Below are positions 7,307-14,940 of a stretch of DNA of 64,000 bases, one piece after another; positions within the stretch are counted from its first letter, which is position 1; the number at the start of each line of letters is the position of its first letter. The notes under the pieces are model-generated. The model ran no database searches. It was not told where the DNA came from and worked only from the letters and a program-made list of their open reading frames with translations. The stretch is from Bradyrhizobium nitroreducens (GTDB lineage: Bacteria > Pseudomonadota > Alphaproteobacteria > Rhizobiales > Xanthobacteraceae): assembly GCF_002776695.1 (NCBI RefSeq), contig NZ_LFJC01000003.1:1002132-1066131 (forward strand), written 5' to 3'. The position numbers were made by a program, and so were the translations under genes.

Positions 7307-7933
7307 ATGACCGTCACCATCTCTCGCCTTTACGACAATTACGCCGATGCCGAGCGCGCCGTGACCCGTCTCGAAGCAGCCGGCGTGCCGCACTCCGACA
7401 TCAGCATCGTCGCCAACAATTCCGACAATTGGTACGGCTCTCGCTCCGGCAAGGTCGACCGCGATCGCGACGGCGTCGACGATCGCGCCGAGGGCGCCGG
7501 AACCGGTGCCGGCATCGGTGCCGGCCTCGGCGGCGCGGCCGGTTTGCTTGCCGGCCTCGGCCTGCTAGCGATCCCCGGCCTCGGGCCGGTCGTCGCGGCG
7601 GGTTGGCTCGCTTCAATGGCCGTCGGTGCGGCGGCCGGCGCGGCCACGGGCGGCATCATCGGCGCGCTGACGGAAGCGGGCGTTTCAAGGGAAGACGCCT
7701 CGCGCTATGCCGAAGGCGTTCGCCGCGGCGGCACGCTGGTGACCGCGCGGGTGCCCGACCAGGACCGCGCCCGCCTCGATGCGCTGCTCAACGAGCGCGC
7801 CGTGAACCTGCAGGAGCGCAGCGCGGCCTGGCAGAAGAGCGGCTGGACCGACTTCGATGCGGCAAGCCCGCCGCTGTCGCCGGAGGACGTCGGCCGCGAG
7901 CGCGAGCTCTACGGCACCGGCACGCGGCGCTGA
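7307..7933 (+). CDS. General stress protein 17M-like, glycine-zipper protein
   Basis: 208 residues from ATG 7307 (AGGAG eleven bases upstream). The N-terminal ~45 residues (ISRLYDNYADAERAVTRLEA, then GVPHSDISIVAN) match the YflT/GSP17M domain. Residues ~65-130 are a long glycine/alanine-rich hydrophobic stretch with GxxxG patterns (GAGIGAGLGGAAGLLAGLG), typical of glycine-zipper membrane segments. A second mixed segment (SREDASRYAEGVRRGGTLV, then VTARVPDQDRA) follows, with a charged tail. Homologues are induced by stress in many alphaproteobacteria; the molecular role is unknown. A clear terminator follows. Confidence 0.8.
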   Translation: MTVTISRLYDNYADAERAVTRLEAAGVPHSDISIVANNSDNWYGSRSGKVDRDRDGVDDRAEGAGTGAGIGAGLGGAAGLLAGLGLLAIPGLGPVVAAGWLASMAVGAAAGAATGGIIGALTEAGVSREDASRYAEGVRRGGTLVTARVPDQDRARLDALLNERAVNLQERSAAWQKSGWTDFDAASPPLSPEDVGRERELYGTGTRR

Positions 7934-7954
7934 TCGGTCAAGCTCCAACACGGC

Positions 7955-7981
7955 AAAGGCCCCGCAATGCGGGGCCTTTTT
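7955..7981 (+). terminator. Rho-independent terminator
   Basis: AAAGGCCCCGCA / TGCGGGGCCTTT hairpin ending in TTTTT, 22 bases after the stop of the glycine-zipper gene. Confidence 0.85.
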
Positions 7982-8023
7982 GCTGTCGAAGGCCGGTCAC
8001 CATCGCGATCGCCGGCACCCGCT

Positions 8024-8063
8024 CATGATGTCATCCTGCCGGTGTTTTGCCCGACAGGTCAAA
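8024..8063 (+). repeat. Dispersed repeat R2, copy 1
   Basis: Contains the core CCGGTGTTTTGCCCGAC followed by AGGTCAAA, preceded by a GATGTCATCCTG lead. The core recurs at 8469-8485 and 14414-14430. All copies lie between or at the very end of genes. Confidence 0.6.
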
Positions 8064-8167
8064 CTTTATCTTAAATGCAGCAAAGCGGATTCGGCGAAAC
8101 GAAATCTCTTCGCGCCATGCTGGGACACCTGCATGGACGCCAATCGGAAGGTTTCGGAGAGACGCCA

Positions 8168-8353
8168 ATGTACTACGTCGCCGCTGCATTGCTGGTGCTG
8201 TCGGGATTGTTCTACTCGGCGAGCCATCACGAGCTTGGACAGTTCGGCGCGGACGTCTGCACATACGGCAACACGTTCTGCGACAATCCCGTGGTGCTCT
8301 TCACCGGCGCCGCGCTGGCCGCCGCCTGGGGCATGTTCGTCAGCATCAAGTAA
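8168..8353 (+). CDS. Small two-span membrane protein
   Basis: 61 residues from ATG 8168, with GGAGAG seven bases upstream. Two hydrophobic segments (residues ~2-18 and ~40-58) flank a hydrophilic loop containing HHELGQFG and two cysteines (VCTYG and FCDNP). The start was placed at the ribosome site; longer in-frame readings pass into the upstream repeat. No family assignment. It lies between two copies of the R2 repeat. Confidence 0.55.
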   Translation: MYYVAAALLVLSGLFYSASHHELGQFGADVCTYGNTFCDNPVVLFTGAALAAAWGMFVSIK

Positions 8354-8454
8354 CGAGGCGGCGCACGCCTTCCACCGAAATCCAGCCAGCCGACGCGGGC
8401 GGACTCCGCGGATGGCCTTGAGGTGCCGGATGTCTCGAGACGATATCCTGGGAT

Positions 8455-8490
8455 GGTGACACTCTACCGGTGTTTTGCCCGTCAGTCAAG
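8455..8490 (+). repeat. Dispersed repeat R2, copy 2
   Basis: Core CCGGTGTTTTGCCCGTC followed by AGTCAA; one substitution and one deletion relative to copy 1, from which it is 0.4 kb distant. The two copies bracket the small membrane protein gene at 8168-8353. Confidence 0.55.
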
Positions 8491-8596
8491 CCGAATTAGC
8501 CTTTTCAGAAATTGCGGACCTCTCGCGCAGCATGGAACTTACGTTCCCTTGCTGGCATTTGCTATGACAACGCGCCCCCGACCGAGGTCCCCTTCG

Positions 8597-9883
8597 ATGA
8601 GCGACAGCGCCCTCACTCCGACGAAATCCTCGCCGACGCTTCTGCAAAGGCTGGGGCCGGGCCTGATCACGGGCGCTGCCGACGACGATCCGTCGGGCAT
8701 TGCCACCTATTCGCAGGCCGGCGCGCAATTCGGCTACGGGCTGTTGTGGACGGTGTTTCTCACCACGCCGTTCATGATCGCCATCCAGCTCGTCAGCGCG
8801 CAGATCGGCCGCGTCACCGGCAAGGGGCTCGCCGCCAATGTCATGAAGATCGCGCCGCGATGGGCGGTGCTGGGCCTCGTCGCCATGCTGGTGGCGGCGA
8901 ACACGTTCAACATCGCCGCCGACATTGCCGCGATGGCCGAGGCGCTCTCGCTCGTGATCGGCGGGCTCAACCACGAGCACGCGCTGATCTTCGCGGCGGG
9001 CTCGACCCTGCTCCAGGTATTTCTGCCCTATCGCCGCTATTCGCCGGTGCTGAAATTCCTCACTTTGGCGCTGTTCGCCTATGTCGCGACCGCCTTCACC
9101 GTCAAGATCCCGTGGAGCACGGCGCTGCTCGCCGCGGTTTGGCCGAAGGCCGACGTCAACGCCGACTATCTCATGATGGTCGTGGCCGTGCTCGGCACCA
9201 CCATCAGCCCGTATCTGTTCTTCTGGCAGGCCTCGCAGGAGGTCGAGGAGATGAACCAGGGCAGGCGCGACAAGCCGCTGCGCGAGCTCAAGCGCGGCGG
9301 CGGCCGCGAGCTCGACCGCATCAAGACCGACACCTTCTCGGGCATGCTGCTCTCGAACGGCATCGCCTTCTTCATCATCCTGACCACGGCCTCCGTGCTG
9401 CATGCGAACGGCGTCACCAAGATCAATTCGGCGACCGAGGCGGCCGAAGCGCTGCGGCCGCTCGCCGGGGACTTCACCTTCGCGCTGTTTGCGACCGGCA
9501 TCATCGGCACGGGACTGCTCGCAATCCCGGTGCTGGCGGGCTCGGCCGCCTATGGCGTTGCGGAGATCTTCGGCTGGCGGGCGACGCTGGAGGCCAAGCC
9601 GGGCGAGGCGGTCGGCTTCTACACCATCATCGCCGCCGCAACCATCATCGGCTTCGGCCTCGGCTTCACCGGGATCGACTCCATCCACATGCTGGTGTGG
9701 AGCGCGGTGCTCAATGGCATCGTCGCGGTCCCGATCATGGCGATGATGATGCTGATCGTCTCGAGCCGCGCGATCATGGACCGCTTCAGGGCCCGGTCAT
9801 GGCTGATCGCTCTGGGCTGGCTCGGCACCGCGCTGATGGCGCTGGCCGTCCTTGCTCTGCTCGGCTCGTCGCTGATCGGCTGA
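8597..9883 (+). CDS. Nramp-related metal cation transporter
   Basis: 428 residues with about eleven hydrophobic segments, the size and pattern of the Nramp/SLC11 fold. The helix-1 substrate motif, DPGN in true Nramp proteins, reads DDDPSG (residues 29-34), and the helix-6 MPHN position reads near ISPYLFFW (~200-210), lacking the metal-selecting methionine. That combination is typical of Nramp-related transporters, some of which carry Mg2+, rather than Mn2+/Fe2+ transporters of the MntH type. ATG 8597 was chosen for a GAGGT site upstream. An ion-coupled uptake role at the inner membrane is likely; the ion is uncertain. Confidence 0.82.
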   Translation: MSDSALTPTKSSPTLLQRLGPGLITGAADDDPSGIATYSQAGAQFGYGLLWTVFLTTPFMIAIQLVSAQIGRVTGKGLAANVMKIAPRWAVLGLVAMLVAANTFNIAADIAAMAEALSLVIGGLNHEHALIFAAGSTLLQVFLPYRRYSPVLKFLTLALFAYVATAFTVKIPWSTALLAAVWPKADVNADYLMMVVAVLGTTISPYLFFWQASQEVEEMNQGRRDKPLRELKRGGGRELDRIKTDTFSGMLLSNGIAFFIILTTASVLHANGVTKINSATEAAEALRPLAGDFTFALFATGIIGTGLLAIPVLAGSAAYGVAEIFGWRATLEAKPGEAVGFYTIIAAATIIGFGLGFTGIDSIHMLVWSAVLNGIVAVPIMAMMMLIVSSRAIMDRFRARSWLIALGWLGTALMALAVLALLGSSLIG

Positions 9884-9885
9884 AG

Positions 9886-9987
9886 CTAGACCGGCGACAG
9901 CGCCGCCGAAATCTGCGAGGCGATGATGAAGGCGGCGAACACGGCCGGCACGCTGATGAACCGCAAGAACTGATCTATCGAAAGCAT
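9886..9987 (-). CDS. 33-residue membrane peptide
   Basis: ATG 9987 follows GGGGGAGG closely. The product (MLSIDQFLRFISVPAVFAAF, then IIASQISAALSPV) is a single hydrophobic helix with a short amphipathic start. It converges on the transporter gene with two bases between stops. The frame stays open upstream to 10392, but without a comparable start site. Support is the ribosome site and composition alone. Confidence 0.4.
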   Translation of the reverse strand: MLSIDQFLRFISVPAVFAAFIIASQISAALSPV

Positions 9988-10028
9988 CTGCCTCCCCCAA
10001 AAGACAAGAAGCGTCCTCGCCCGCCGCG

Positions 10029-10139
10029 CTATTCCACCCCTTGCGCGACGTGCTGCTCCGACGTCAGAATCCGATCGGAAATGACGGCCCCACTCATCGT
10101 GAGCAACGCCAGAATCGAAATCGTGGCCAGAAATTTCAT
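10029..10139 (-). CDS. 36-residue exported or membrane peptide
   Basis: From ATG 10139: MKFLATISILALLTMSGAVI followed by a hydrophilic tail (SDRILTSEQHVAQGVE). It has the charge and hydrophobic profile of a signal peptide or signal anchor with a 15-residue tail. The ribosome site is poor, so this is tentative. The rest of 10140-10390 shows no gene. Confidence 0.35.
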   Translation of the reverse strand: MKFLATISILALLTMSGAVISDRILTSEQHVAQGVE

Positions 10140-10390
10140 GGCCGGAACGTCGTCTCCGATTGTGGCCAAAAGCGTCAGAACCTGGCGCGTTTTCGCGACG
10201 ATCCCGGGAAAGATCGTGATTATTAACAGCGGATTCTACGGGGTTTTCCCGCCCGAAAGCGCCAAAACCGACGCCTGGGCGGCTTGAGGCGGGCTTCCCG
10301 CCACTCCAGTGTTGGCCTAACAATTGTCGCCAGGCCGGCTCGCGATCGGACCACAACAAGAACAACGCCGGGCCGGCGACAGGGAGCGAC

Positions 10391-11605
10391 ATGATCCAAT
10401 CGTCAAAAGCAACAAGCCTCGAAATCCTCGCCTGCGATGCCGGCTGGAGAAACTACCATTTCGTCAAGCTGACGACCGAGGACGGCATCGTCGGCTGGAG
10501 CGAGTTCGACGAGGGTTTTGGCTCGCCCGGCGTCGGGGCTGCCATCCAGCGCCTCTCGGCTCGCGTCATCGGGCAGAACGTCTTCCAGCACGAGCGCATC
10601 CATGCGGAATTGTTCGCGGCGACGCGTCCCGCCGCCGGTGGCGTGGTCGCGCAAGCGTTAGGTGCGATCGAGAACGCGCTGCTTGATGCCAAGGCGAAGT
10701 GTCTCGGCGTGCCCTGTTACGAGCTGCTCGGCGGCAAGCTGCGCGACCGTATCAGGGTCTACTGGTCGCATTGCGCCACATGGCGCATCAATCACCCGTC
10801 CTGGTACAAGCCGCCGATCGAAGACCTCGACGGCGTCAAGGCGATGGGCCGCGAGGTGCGCGAGAAGAAGTTCACCGCGCTCAAGACCAACATCTTTTCC
10901 TATGACGACGGCAGACCGACCGGCTGGCGCCCCGGCTTCGGCTCGCCCTTCGCGCCCGAGATCAACGTCGACCGCAAGATCCTGCGCGACCTGCACATGC
11001 ACCTGGAAGCGATCCGCGACGGTGCCGGCCCCGACGTCGACATCCTCCTGGACTGCAACTTCAACGCCAAGACCGAAGGCTACTTGAGGATCCTGCGCAC
11101 CATTGCCGATATCGACATGTTCTGGGTCGAGATCGACAGCTTCAACCCGGACGCCCTCGGCTATATTCGCAGACAAAGCCCGCATCCGATCTCCTCCTGC
11201 GAGACGCTGCTCTCCTTGCGCGAATTCCTGCCCTATTTCCAGGCGCAGGCCATGGACGTCGCGATCATCGACACGCCATGGAACGGCGTCTGGCAATCGA
11301 TGAAGATCGCAGCCGCCGCGGAAGCCTTCGAGGTCAACGTCGCCCCGCACAATTTCTACGGCCATCTCTGCTCGATGACGAACGCCCATTTCTGCGCCGC
11401 CGTTCCGAACCTGCGCATCATGGAAATCGATATCGATCGTCTCGCCTGGGACCGCGAGCTCTTCACGCACGAGCCGGAGATCGAGAACGGCTATCTGGTC
11501 GTGCCGAACCGGCCCGGCTGGGGCACCGAACCGAACGAGGATGCCTTGCGCGCGCATCCGCCGAAGACGAGCGGGGGACTCCTGAACTATGGTCGGAAGA
11601 GCTGA
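10391..11605 (+). CDS. Enolase-superfamily (mandelate racemase/muconate lactonizing) enzyme
   Basis: 404 residues from ATG 10391, with GGGAG six bases upstream. The enolase-superfamily layout is clear: an N-terminal capping domain, then a TIM barrel with metal ligands at about residues 219 (LLDCNFN), 246 (WVEID) and 270 (SCETL), and a catalytic histidine near 318 (VAPHNFYGHL). The strand-2 general base is in ALKTNIF, where a single lysine replaces the usual KxK pair. This pattern suggests an acid-sugar dehydratase (D-galactonate dehydratase or mandelate racemase subgroup) rather than a racemase, but the substrate cannot be told. No sugar-transport genes are adjacent. Confidence 0.85.
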   Translation: MIQSSKATSLEILACDAGWRNYHFVKLTTEDGIVGWSEFDEGFGSPGVGAAIQRLSARVIGQNVFQHERIHAELFAATRPAAGGVVAQALGAIENALLDAKAKCLGVPCYELLGGKLRDRIRVYWSHCATWRINHPSWYKPPIEDLDGVKAMGREVREKKFTALKTNIFSYDDGRPTGWRPGFGSPFAPEINVDRKILRDLHMHLEAIRDGAGPDVDILLDCNFNAKTEGYLRILRTIADIDMFWVEIDSFNPDALGYIRRQSPHPISSCETLLSLREFLPYFQAQAMDVAIIDTPWNGVWQSMKIAAAAEAFEVNVAPHNFYGHLCSMTNAHFCAAVPNLRIMEIDIDRLAWDRELFTHEPEIENGYLVVPNRPGWGTEPNEDALRAHPPKTSGGLLNYGRKS

Positions 11606-11610
11606 CGTCC

Positions 11611-11895
11611 CTACGGCGTCACGGGATTGATGGCCGGGGACGTCTTGGGCCCCGGCCGCGCCGGCTCGATCGGTGATTTCGGTTTGGTCGGAAGCACCTC
11701 GGCACCAGCGGCCCGTGCCGCTTCTCCCGTCGTCGCATACATCGCCACATGCGCCGGCTGAGTCTTGGCGCGGCTCCAGGGACCATGGTCGACGATCAGC
11801 ATTGCTGCAATCGTCACGCCTGCCACGATGAGCGCAATCACGCCGGGATGGCGGAGCGCGGTGGAGATAGAGTTCGCGAAACGACCACTTGTCAT
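11611..11895 (-). CDS. Single-span membrane protein with proline-rich tail
   Basis: 94 residues from ATG 11895. A cytoplasmic start is followed by one transmembrane helix (PGVIALIVAGVTIAAMLIV) and a periplasmic tail rich in alanine, proline and lysine (KPKSPIEPARPGPKTSP). It converges on the enolase-family gene with five bases between stops. A GGAAC-N18-GTT motif lies 32 bases upstream, so stress control is possible. Function unknown. Confidence 0.55.
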   Translation of the reverse strand: MTSGRFANSISTALRHPGVIALIVAGVTIAAMLIVDHGPWSRAKTQPAHVAMYATTGEAARAAGAEVLPTKPKSPIEPARPGPKTSPAINPVTP

Positions 11896-11926
11896 CGAAG
11901 GATCCGCTATTGTCCGACTGCAGGTT

Positions 11927-11952
11927 AACTCAAAAGCGCCCCTCCCGGTTCC
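11927..11952 (-). promoter_or_regulatory. Candidate EcfG-type promoter
   Basis: On the minus strand GGAAC (11952-11948) is followed after 18 bases by GTT (11929-11927); the ATG of the membrane protein gene lies 31 bases further on. Confidence 0.4.
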
Positions 11953-12083
11953 CTGCATCCTTCCAGCAAGTTCCGGGCCAAACTGGGCGTACCTTCTCTT
12001 CTGCAGCAACAAAGGCGCCCGCACCAGGAACAGCACGCCTCCAACCATTGCCCTTGTGGCGCACTGAGTGCCGTACGCGAGAT

Positions 12084-13061
12084 CTACTCGCCCGGAGCGA
12101 TCGCGTTGCTCGGCGTCGGCCGGTCGGTGATCTGCTGGCCGAACAGGCTGCCGATCAGCTCGACGGCCGTGCGCGCCGTCCGGCCACGTTCGTCCAGAAA
12201 GGGATTGAGCTCGACGATGTCGACCGACCCGACCACGCCGGAATCGTGCAGCAGCTCCATGATCAAATGCGCCTCGCGATAGGTCGCGCCACCCGGCACC
12301 GTGGTGCCGACGCCCGGCGCCACGCATGGATCGAGAAAATCGACGTCGAAGCTCACATGCAGCACGCCGTTGCTCGCCCTGACCCGCTCGATGACGCGCC
12401 GGATCAACACGGCGACGCCGAACTCGTCGATCTGGCGCATGTCGACGACCCTGATGCGGCGGGCGCGCATCAGCTCCTTTTCCAGCTTGTCGATCGAACG
12501 CGCGCCGAACAGATCGAGCTTGTCCGGAGCGATTGACGCGCGCGGATCGTCGCCGAGTAGGCCGTCGAGGCCGGGCTCGCCGCACAGGAACGCGGCCGAC
12601 ATGCCGTGCATGTTGGCGGTGATCGTCGTCCCCGGCGTGTTGTAGTCGGCATGGGCGTCGAGCCAGAGCACGAACAGCTCCCGGCCGCGCTCCTGCCAAT
12701 GACGCGCCATCGCGTTGACCGATCCCATCGACAGCGTGTGATCGCCGCCGAGGAAGATCGGCAGCGCGCCGGTTTTCGCGATCTCATAGCCTCGTTGGCT
12801 CAGAATGCGGGACCAGCGCTGGATCTCGCGGTAGTGATTGGCTCTTGCGGGCGGCCTGTCGGTGAGGTCCCCGACCTCGGCCACGGAAAGATCGCCATAG
12901 TCGACGACCTCGAAATCCAGACTTTCGAGCAATGTGGCAAGGCCCGCGGTCCGCAGCGCCGCAGGGCCCATCAAGGTGCCGCGCTGCGATGCCCCCATGT
13001 CGATGGGGGCGCCGAGCAAAGCGATGCGCCGGGCGCGATCCGTCATGGTTCGATCGGTCAC
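12084..13061 (-). CDS. rocF: Arginase
   Basis: 325 residues of the ureohydrolase family, hydrolysing L-arginine to ornithine and urea at a two-manganese site in the cytoplasm. Metal-binding motifs are all present: GGDHTLSMG (105-113), DAHADYNTP (135-143) and SFDVDFLDP (237-245). GAPIDMGASQRG near the N-terminus and MGPAALR are typical of arginase rather than agmatinase. The start is GTG 13061: AAGGAGG stands six bases upstream of it, whereas the ATG five codons later has none. The gene stands alone between convergent and divergent neighbours. Confidence 0.93.
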   Translation of the reverse strand: MTDRTMTDRARRIALLGAPIDMGASQRGTLMGPAALRTAGLATLLESLDFEVVDYGDLSVAEVGDLTDRPPARANHYREIQRWSRILSQRGYEIAKTGALPIFLGGDHTLSMGSVNAMARHWQERGRELFVLWLDAHADYNTPGTTITANMHGMSAAFLCGEPGLDGLLGDDPRASIAPDKLDLFGARSIDKLEKELMRARRIRVVDMRQIDEFGVAVLIRRVIERVRASNGVLHVSFDVDFLDPCVAPGVGTTVPGGATYREAHLIMELLHDSGVVGSVDIVELNPFLDERGRTARTAVELIGSLFGQQITDRPTPSNAIAPGE

Positions 13062-13212
13062 GGCGGCCTCCTTAACCTCGACAAGGTTGAGCCAGCCTAA
13101 CAGAGATTCGCACCCGTCGTTTCACGGGGGCCTTCGCTTGCCAGGAACAAAAGCCCGTGCCTTGAATTGCCCATCCAAGGCCGGCACCCGCCGTTAAATG
13201 ACGGCGCCTGTC

Positions 13213-13276
13213 GCGGATAGCCAAAGGTCGTCAGACCCGCTGTTCAAAACGAGCGCTCGCGCGGATAGCCAAAGGT
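13213..13276 (+). repeat. Pair of 16-bp direct repeats upstream of 13312
   Basis: GCGGATAGCCAAAGGT occurs at 13213-13228 and again at 13261-13276, 48 bases apart, just before the TTG-started gene at 13312. They could be binding sites or the trace of a local duplication. Confidence 0.5.
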
Positions 13277-13311
13277 GCCGGTCTTCATCATCAGGTCTGG
13301 AGGTCACGCGC

Positions 13312-13572
13312 TTGAGCACGGAGATACCGCAATCCACCTCGCAACCCGGCATGGCAGAACGCGCCATCGACACGGCGGCGGATGTCTCCCGCACGATCGG
13401 TGAAGTCGCCGGAGGCCTGCACGCGGCCGTCGACCGTCTGACTTCGACCATCGAGCAATCGCGCAAGCCCGGCGGAACTCTCGCGACCGTCGCGGCGATC
13501 ACGCGCGAAGCACCGCTCGCCAGCCTGTTCGTCGCCTTCCTGTTCGGTGTCGCGGTCGCGCGACGGCGGTAG
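13312..13572 (+). CDS. Membrane-anchored small protein (TTG start)
   Basis: 86 residues. The start is TTG 13312, chosen because GGAGGT stands eight bases upstream; an upstream ATG in the same frame (13198) lies before the direct repeats and has no such site. The middle is an amphipathic helix (AIDTAADVSRTIGEVAGGLH, then AAVDRLTSTIEQ) and the C-terminus a short membrane segment ending in arginines (LASLFVAFLFGVAVARRR). This layout is that of ElaB/YqjD-type ribosome- or membrane-associated stress proteins, though no sequence match is claimed. Confidence 0.65.
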   Translation: MSTEIPQSTSQPGMAERAIDTAADVSRTIGEVAGGLHAAVDRLTSTIEQSRKPGGTLATVAAITREAPLASLFVAFLFGVAVARRR

Positions 13573-13623
13573 CTTCTCGGCGACCGCCCTCTCGGTGAGA
13601 CCGTCGGAATGTCTCAGAAATAA

Positions 13624-13653
13624 GGAAGCCCGCGGCGTCCCCGCGGGCTTTCC
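13624..13653 (+). terminator. Terminator hairpin
   Basis: GGAAGCCCGCGG / CCGCGGGCTTTCC stem, 52 bases after the stop of the 13312 gene and just beyond the stop of the minus-strand gene at 13658; it may serve both. Confidence 0.65.
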
Positions 13654-13657
13654 CTGT

Positions 13658-13858
13658 TCAAGTGTTGGGTACACGACTTAATTTCCGCAAGTTGCGTCGC
13701 TCCTCGCTTTCTGGTGAGACCGCTTTGGGCGGCGGGTCCAGCCCCACCGGAGAGCTCTCCGGCTGATAGGCAAGCGCCTCCGCGATCCACTTCGGCCATT
13801 TCGGCTCTGGACCCGGCGCGGCACGCGGTTGCAGCAGCTTCTGAAGTATGTCGCTCAT
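13658..13858 (-). CDS. Hypothetical protein coupled to the upstream gene
   Basis: 66 residues from ATG 13858, overlapping the TGA of the preceding gene by four bases (ATGA). It is proline-rich, with PKWPKWIAEALAYQPESSPV in the middle, a short helix at the start (MSDILQKLLQ) and a basic end. The overlap implies that it is translated together with the 147-residue protein and probably works with it. No known domain. Confidence 0.6.
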   Translation of the reverse strand: MSDILQKLLQPRAAPGPEPKWPKWIAEALAYQPESSPVGLDPPPKAVSPESEERRNLRKLSRVPNT

Positions 13859-14298
13859 GCCTGCTCCTGCGAATTCAGCCAACGCTCCTCATAGGCTGCT
13901 TCGGAATCGCATATCGCGCCGAGGCTCCCGAGAACGCTGATCGGCACGCGCTGTGCGCTCTCCTCGATCTGCGCTTCCATGATCACGTTGTCGCCGGGAT
14001 GAACGATAACCCGCTCGATGCGGTGAACAAACTCCACGGGCTTCCCGTCGTCGCCGACAATCGGCTGCAACGCCTTGCCCCAGCCGCGATCGAAAATGAG
14101 GCTCGCTGCGGCGACGCGGGCATGGGCCGGCGCTTCCTTGTCGCGCATGATCTGCACGAGAGTTCGCATGGCGAGGGCGGTATGCGTTCGGGCCAAGGAC
14201 TTGATTTCGGTCAACGTGCGTTGCTTCACCGCTCGGCGGGCGGCTGCCCTCGCAAGTGCGTTCTGGGACAGCAGGTTGACATTCACTGGGTCAGTCAT
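13855..14298 (-). CDS. Hypothetical protein with terminase-small-subunit-like helical repeat
   Basis: 147 residues from ATG 14298 (GAAGGAA eight bases upstream). Residues ~30-75 (RTHTALAMRTLVQIMRDKEA, then PAHARVAAASLIFDRGWGKA) carry the helix pair found in DUF5681 and phage terminase-small-subunit-like proteins, where a RVxAAxxILDRGxGKP motif is usual. The C-terminal half is a beta-rich segment with no match. This hints at a phage or mobile-element origin, in keeping with the accessory character of the surrounding 10 kb. First gene of a coupled pair. Confidence 0.6.
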   Translation of the reverse strand: MTDPVNVNLLSQNALARAAARRAVKQRTLTEIKSLARTHTALAMRTLVQIMRDKEAPAHARVAAASLIFDRGWGKALQPIVGDDGKPVEFVHRIERVIVHPGDNVIMEAQIEESAQRVPISVLGSLGAICDSEAAYEERWLNSQEQA

Positions 14299-14393
14299 CT
14301 GGAAATTTCCTTCAAATCACTTATTTTGTTTCAGGATCGAGACGCAAAAAACCCGCGGCGGAAATCTCCGGCGCGGGCGCAAAATAAGACTCG

Positions 14394-14440
14394 TCTCGAT
14401 GATGCTATTCTGCCGGTGTTTTGCCCGACGTGTCAAACAA
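14394..14440 (+). repeat. Dispersed repeat R2, copy 3
   Basis: Core CCGGTGTTTTGCCCGAC followed by GTGTCAAACA, preceded by GATGATGCTATTCTG. It overlaps the last codons of the minus-strand gene at 14433-14618, so this gene ends inside the repeat. Confidence 0.6.
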
Positions 14441-14618
14441 TCTTCGGCTGCGGAGGGCTAGGCATCGGAAGTCCATATTCTAGTGCACGCTCTGCCGCGA
14501 GCTTGCGATATGATTCCGCTTGCGTCAGCAATTGCTTTTTGAACTGGCCATCGCTCTCGTCGGCTGCCAGGCTTTCGAGCTGCACCGCTCGTTCCAGATA
14601 TTCAGTCAGTAGCTTCAT
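14433..14618 (-). CDS. Small helical hypothetical protein
   Basis: 61 residues from ATG 14618. Nearly all helix (LTEYLERAVQLESLAADESD, then FKKQLLTQAESYRKLAAERA), ending LPMPSPPQPKIV. The A-x-x-Y-R-x-L-A-A-x-R-A pattern is common in small Bradyrhizobium proteins with one or two helices. It lies seven bases downstream of the related gene at 14626-14856, so the two form an operon. The last three codons are read from the R2 repeat, which may have altered the natural C-terminus. Confidence 0.6.
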   Translation of the reverse strand: MKLLTEYLERAVQLESLAADESDGQFKKQLLTQAESYRKLAAERALEYGLPMPSPPQPKIV

Positions 14619-14625
14619 ATAGCGG

Positions 14626-14856
14626 CTAAGTTGCCTTAAGGAGACTTCTGAGCGAAGCAGGCGGGCTGGCGGCCGGTCTACTCAACCACTCGCTCATCTC
14701 CAACGCTTTTTCTGCTTGATATACACGCTTCATCAGAAGTTCGCGTTCCGTCCCAGGGGGCAATTGATCCGCCGCCGCGCGAAATCTGGCGGCTTCCTCG
14801 AGTAGACGATCCCTGAACGTTTTTGCCTGTCTGACGCGACGCCGAGTTTTGACCAT
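14626..14856 (-). CDS. Small helical protein, paralogue of 3773-3973
   Basis: 76 residues from ATG 14856, with GGAG eight bases upstream (preferred over ATG 14877). A basic N-terminus (MVKTRRRVRQAKTFRDRLLE) leads into EEAARFRAAADQLPPGTERE and then LLMKRVYQAEKALEMSEWLS. The helix-loop-helix aligns along its length with the protein at 3773-3973 (DEAARCRDEA, RREMLLRRARQDE, AWLRSPGL). A GGAAC-N18-GTT promoter stands 36 bases upstream, so this family may belong to the general stress regulon. Function unknown. Confidence 0.7.
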   Translation of the reverse strand: MVKTRRRVRQAKTFRDRLLEEAARFRAAADQLPPGTERELLMKRVYQAEKALEMSEWLSRPAASPPASLRSLLKAT

Positions 14857-14891
14857 GCACCCACTCCAATGATGCACTTACAATGCACTCA

Positions 14892-14917
14892 AACGCGCTG
14901 GGAGGAACGGGGGTTCC
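14892..14917 (-). promoter_or_regulatory. EcfG-type promoter
   Basis: On the minus strand GGAAC (14917-14913) is followed by CGTT, whose GTT covers 14894-14892 (18 bases after GGAAC, 17 before CGTT). The start codon of the small helical protein lies 35 bases downstream. Confidence 0.55.
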
Positions 14918-14940
14918 AAAAAGGGAACGCCCACGGAAGG

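Noticed and set aside
8512..10287. 591-codon plus-strand frame overlapping the Nramp-like gene
   Set aside because: Arg/His-rich shadow of the transporter frame, with no conserved motif.
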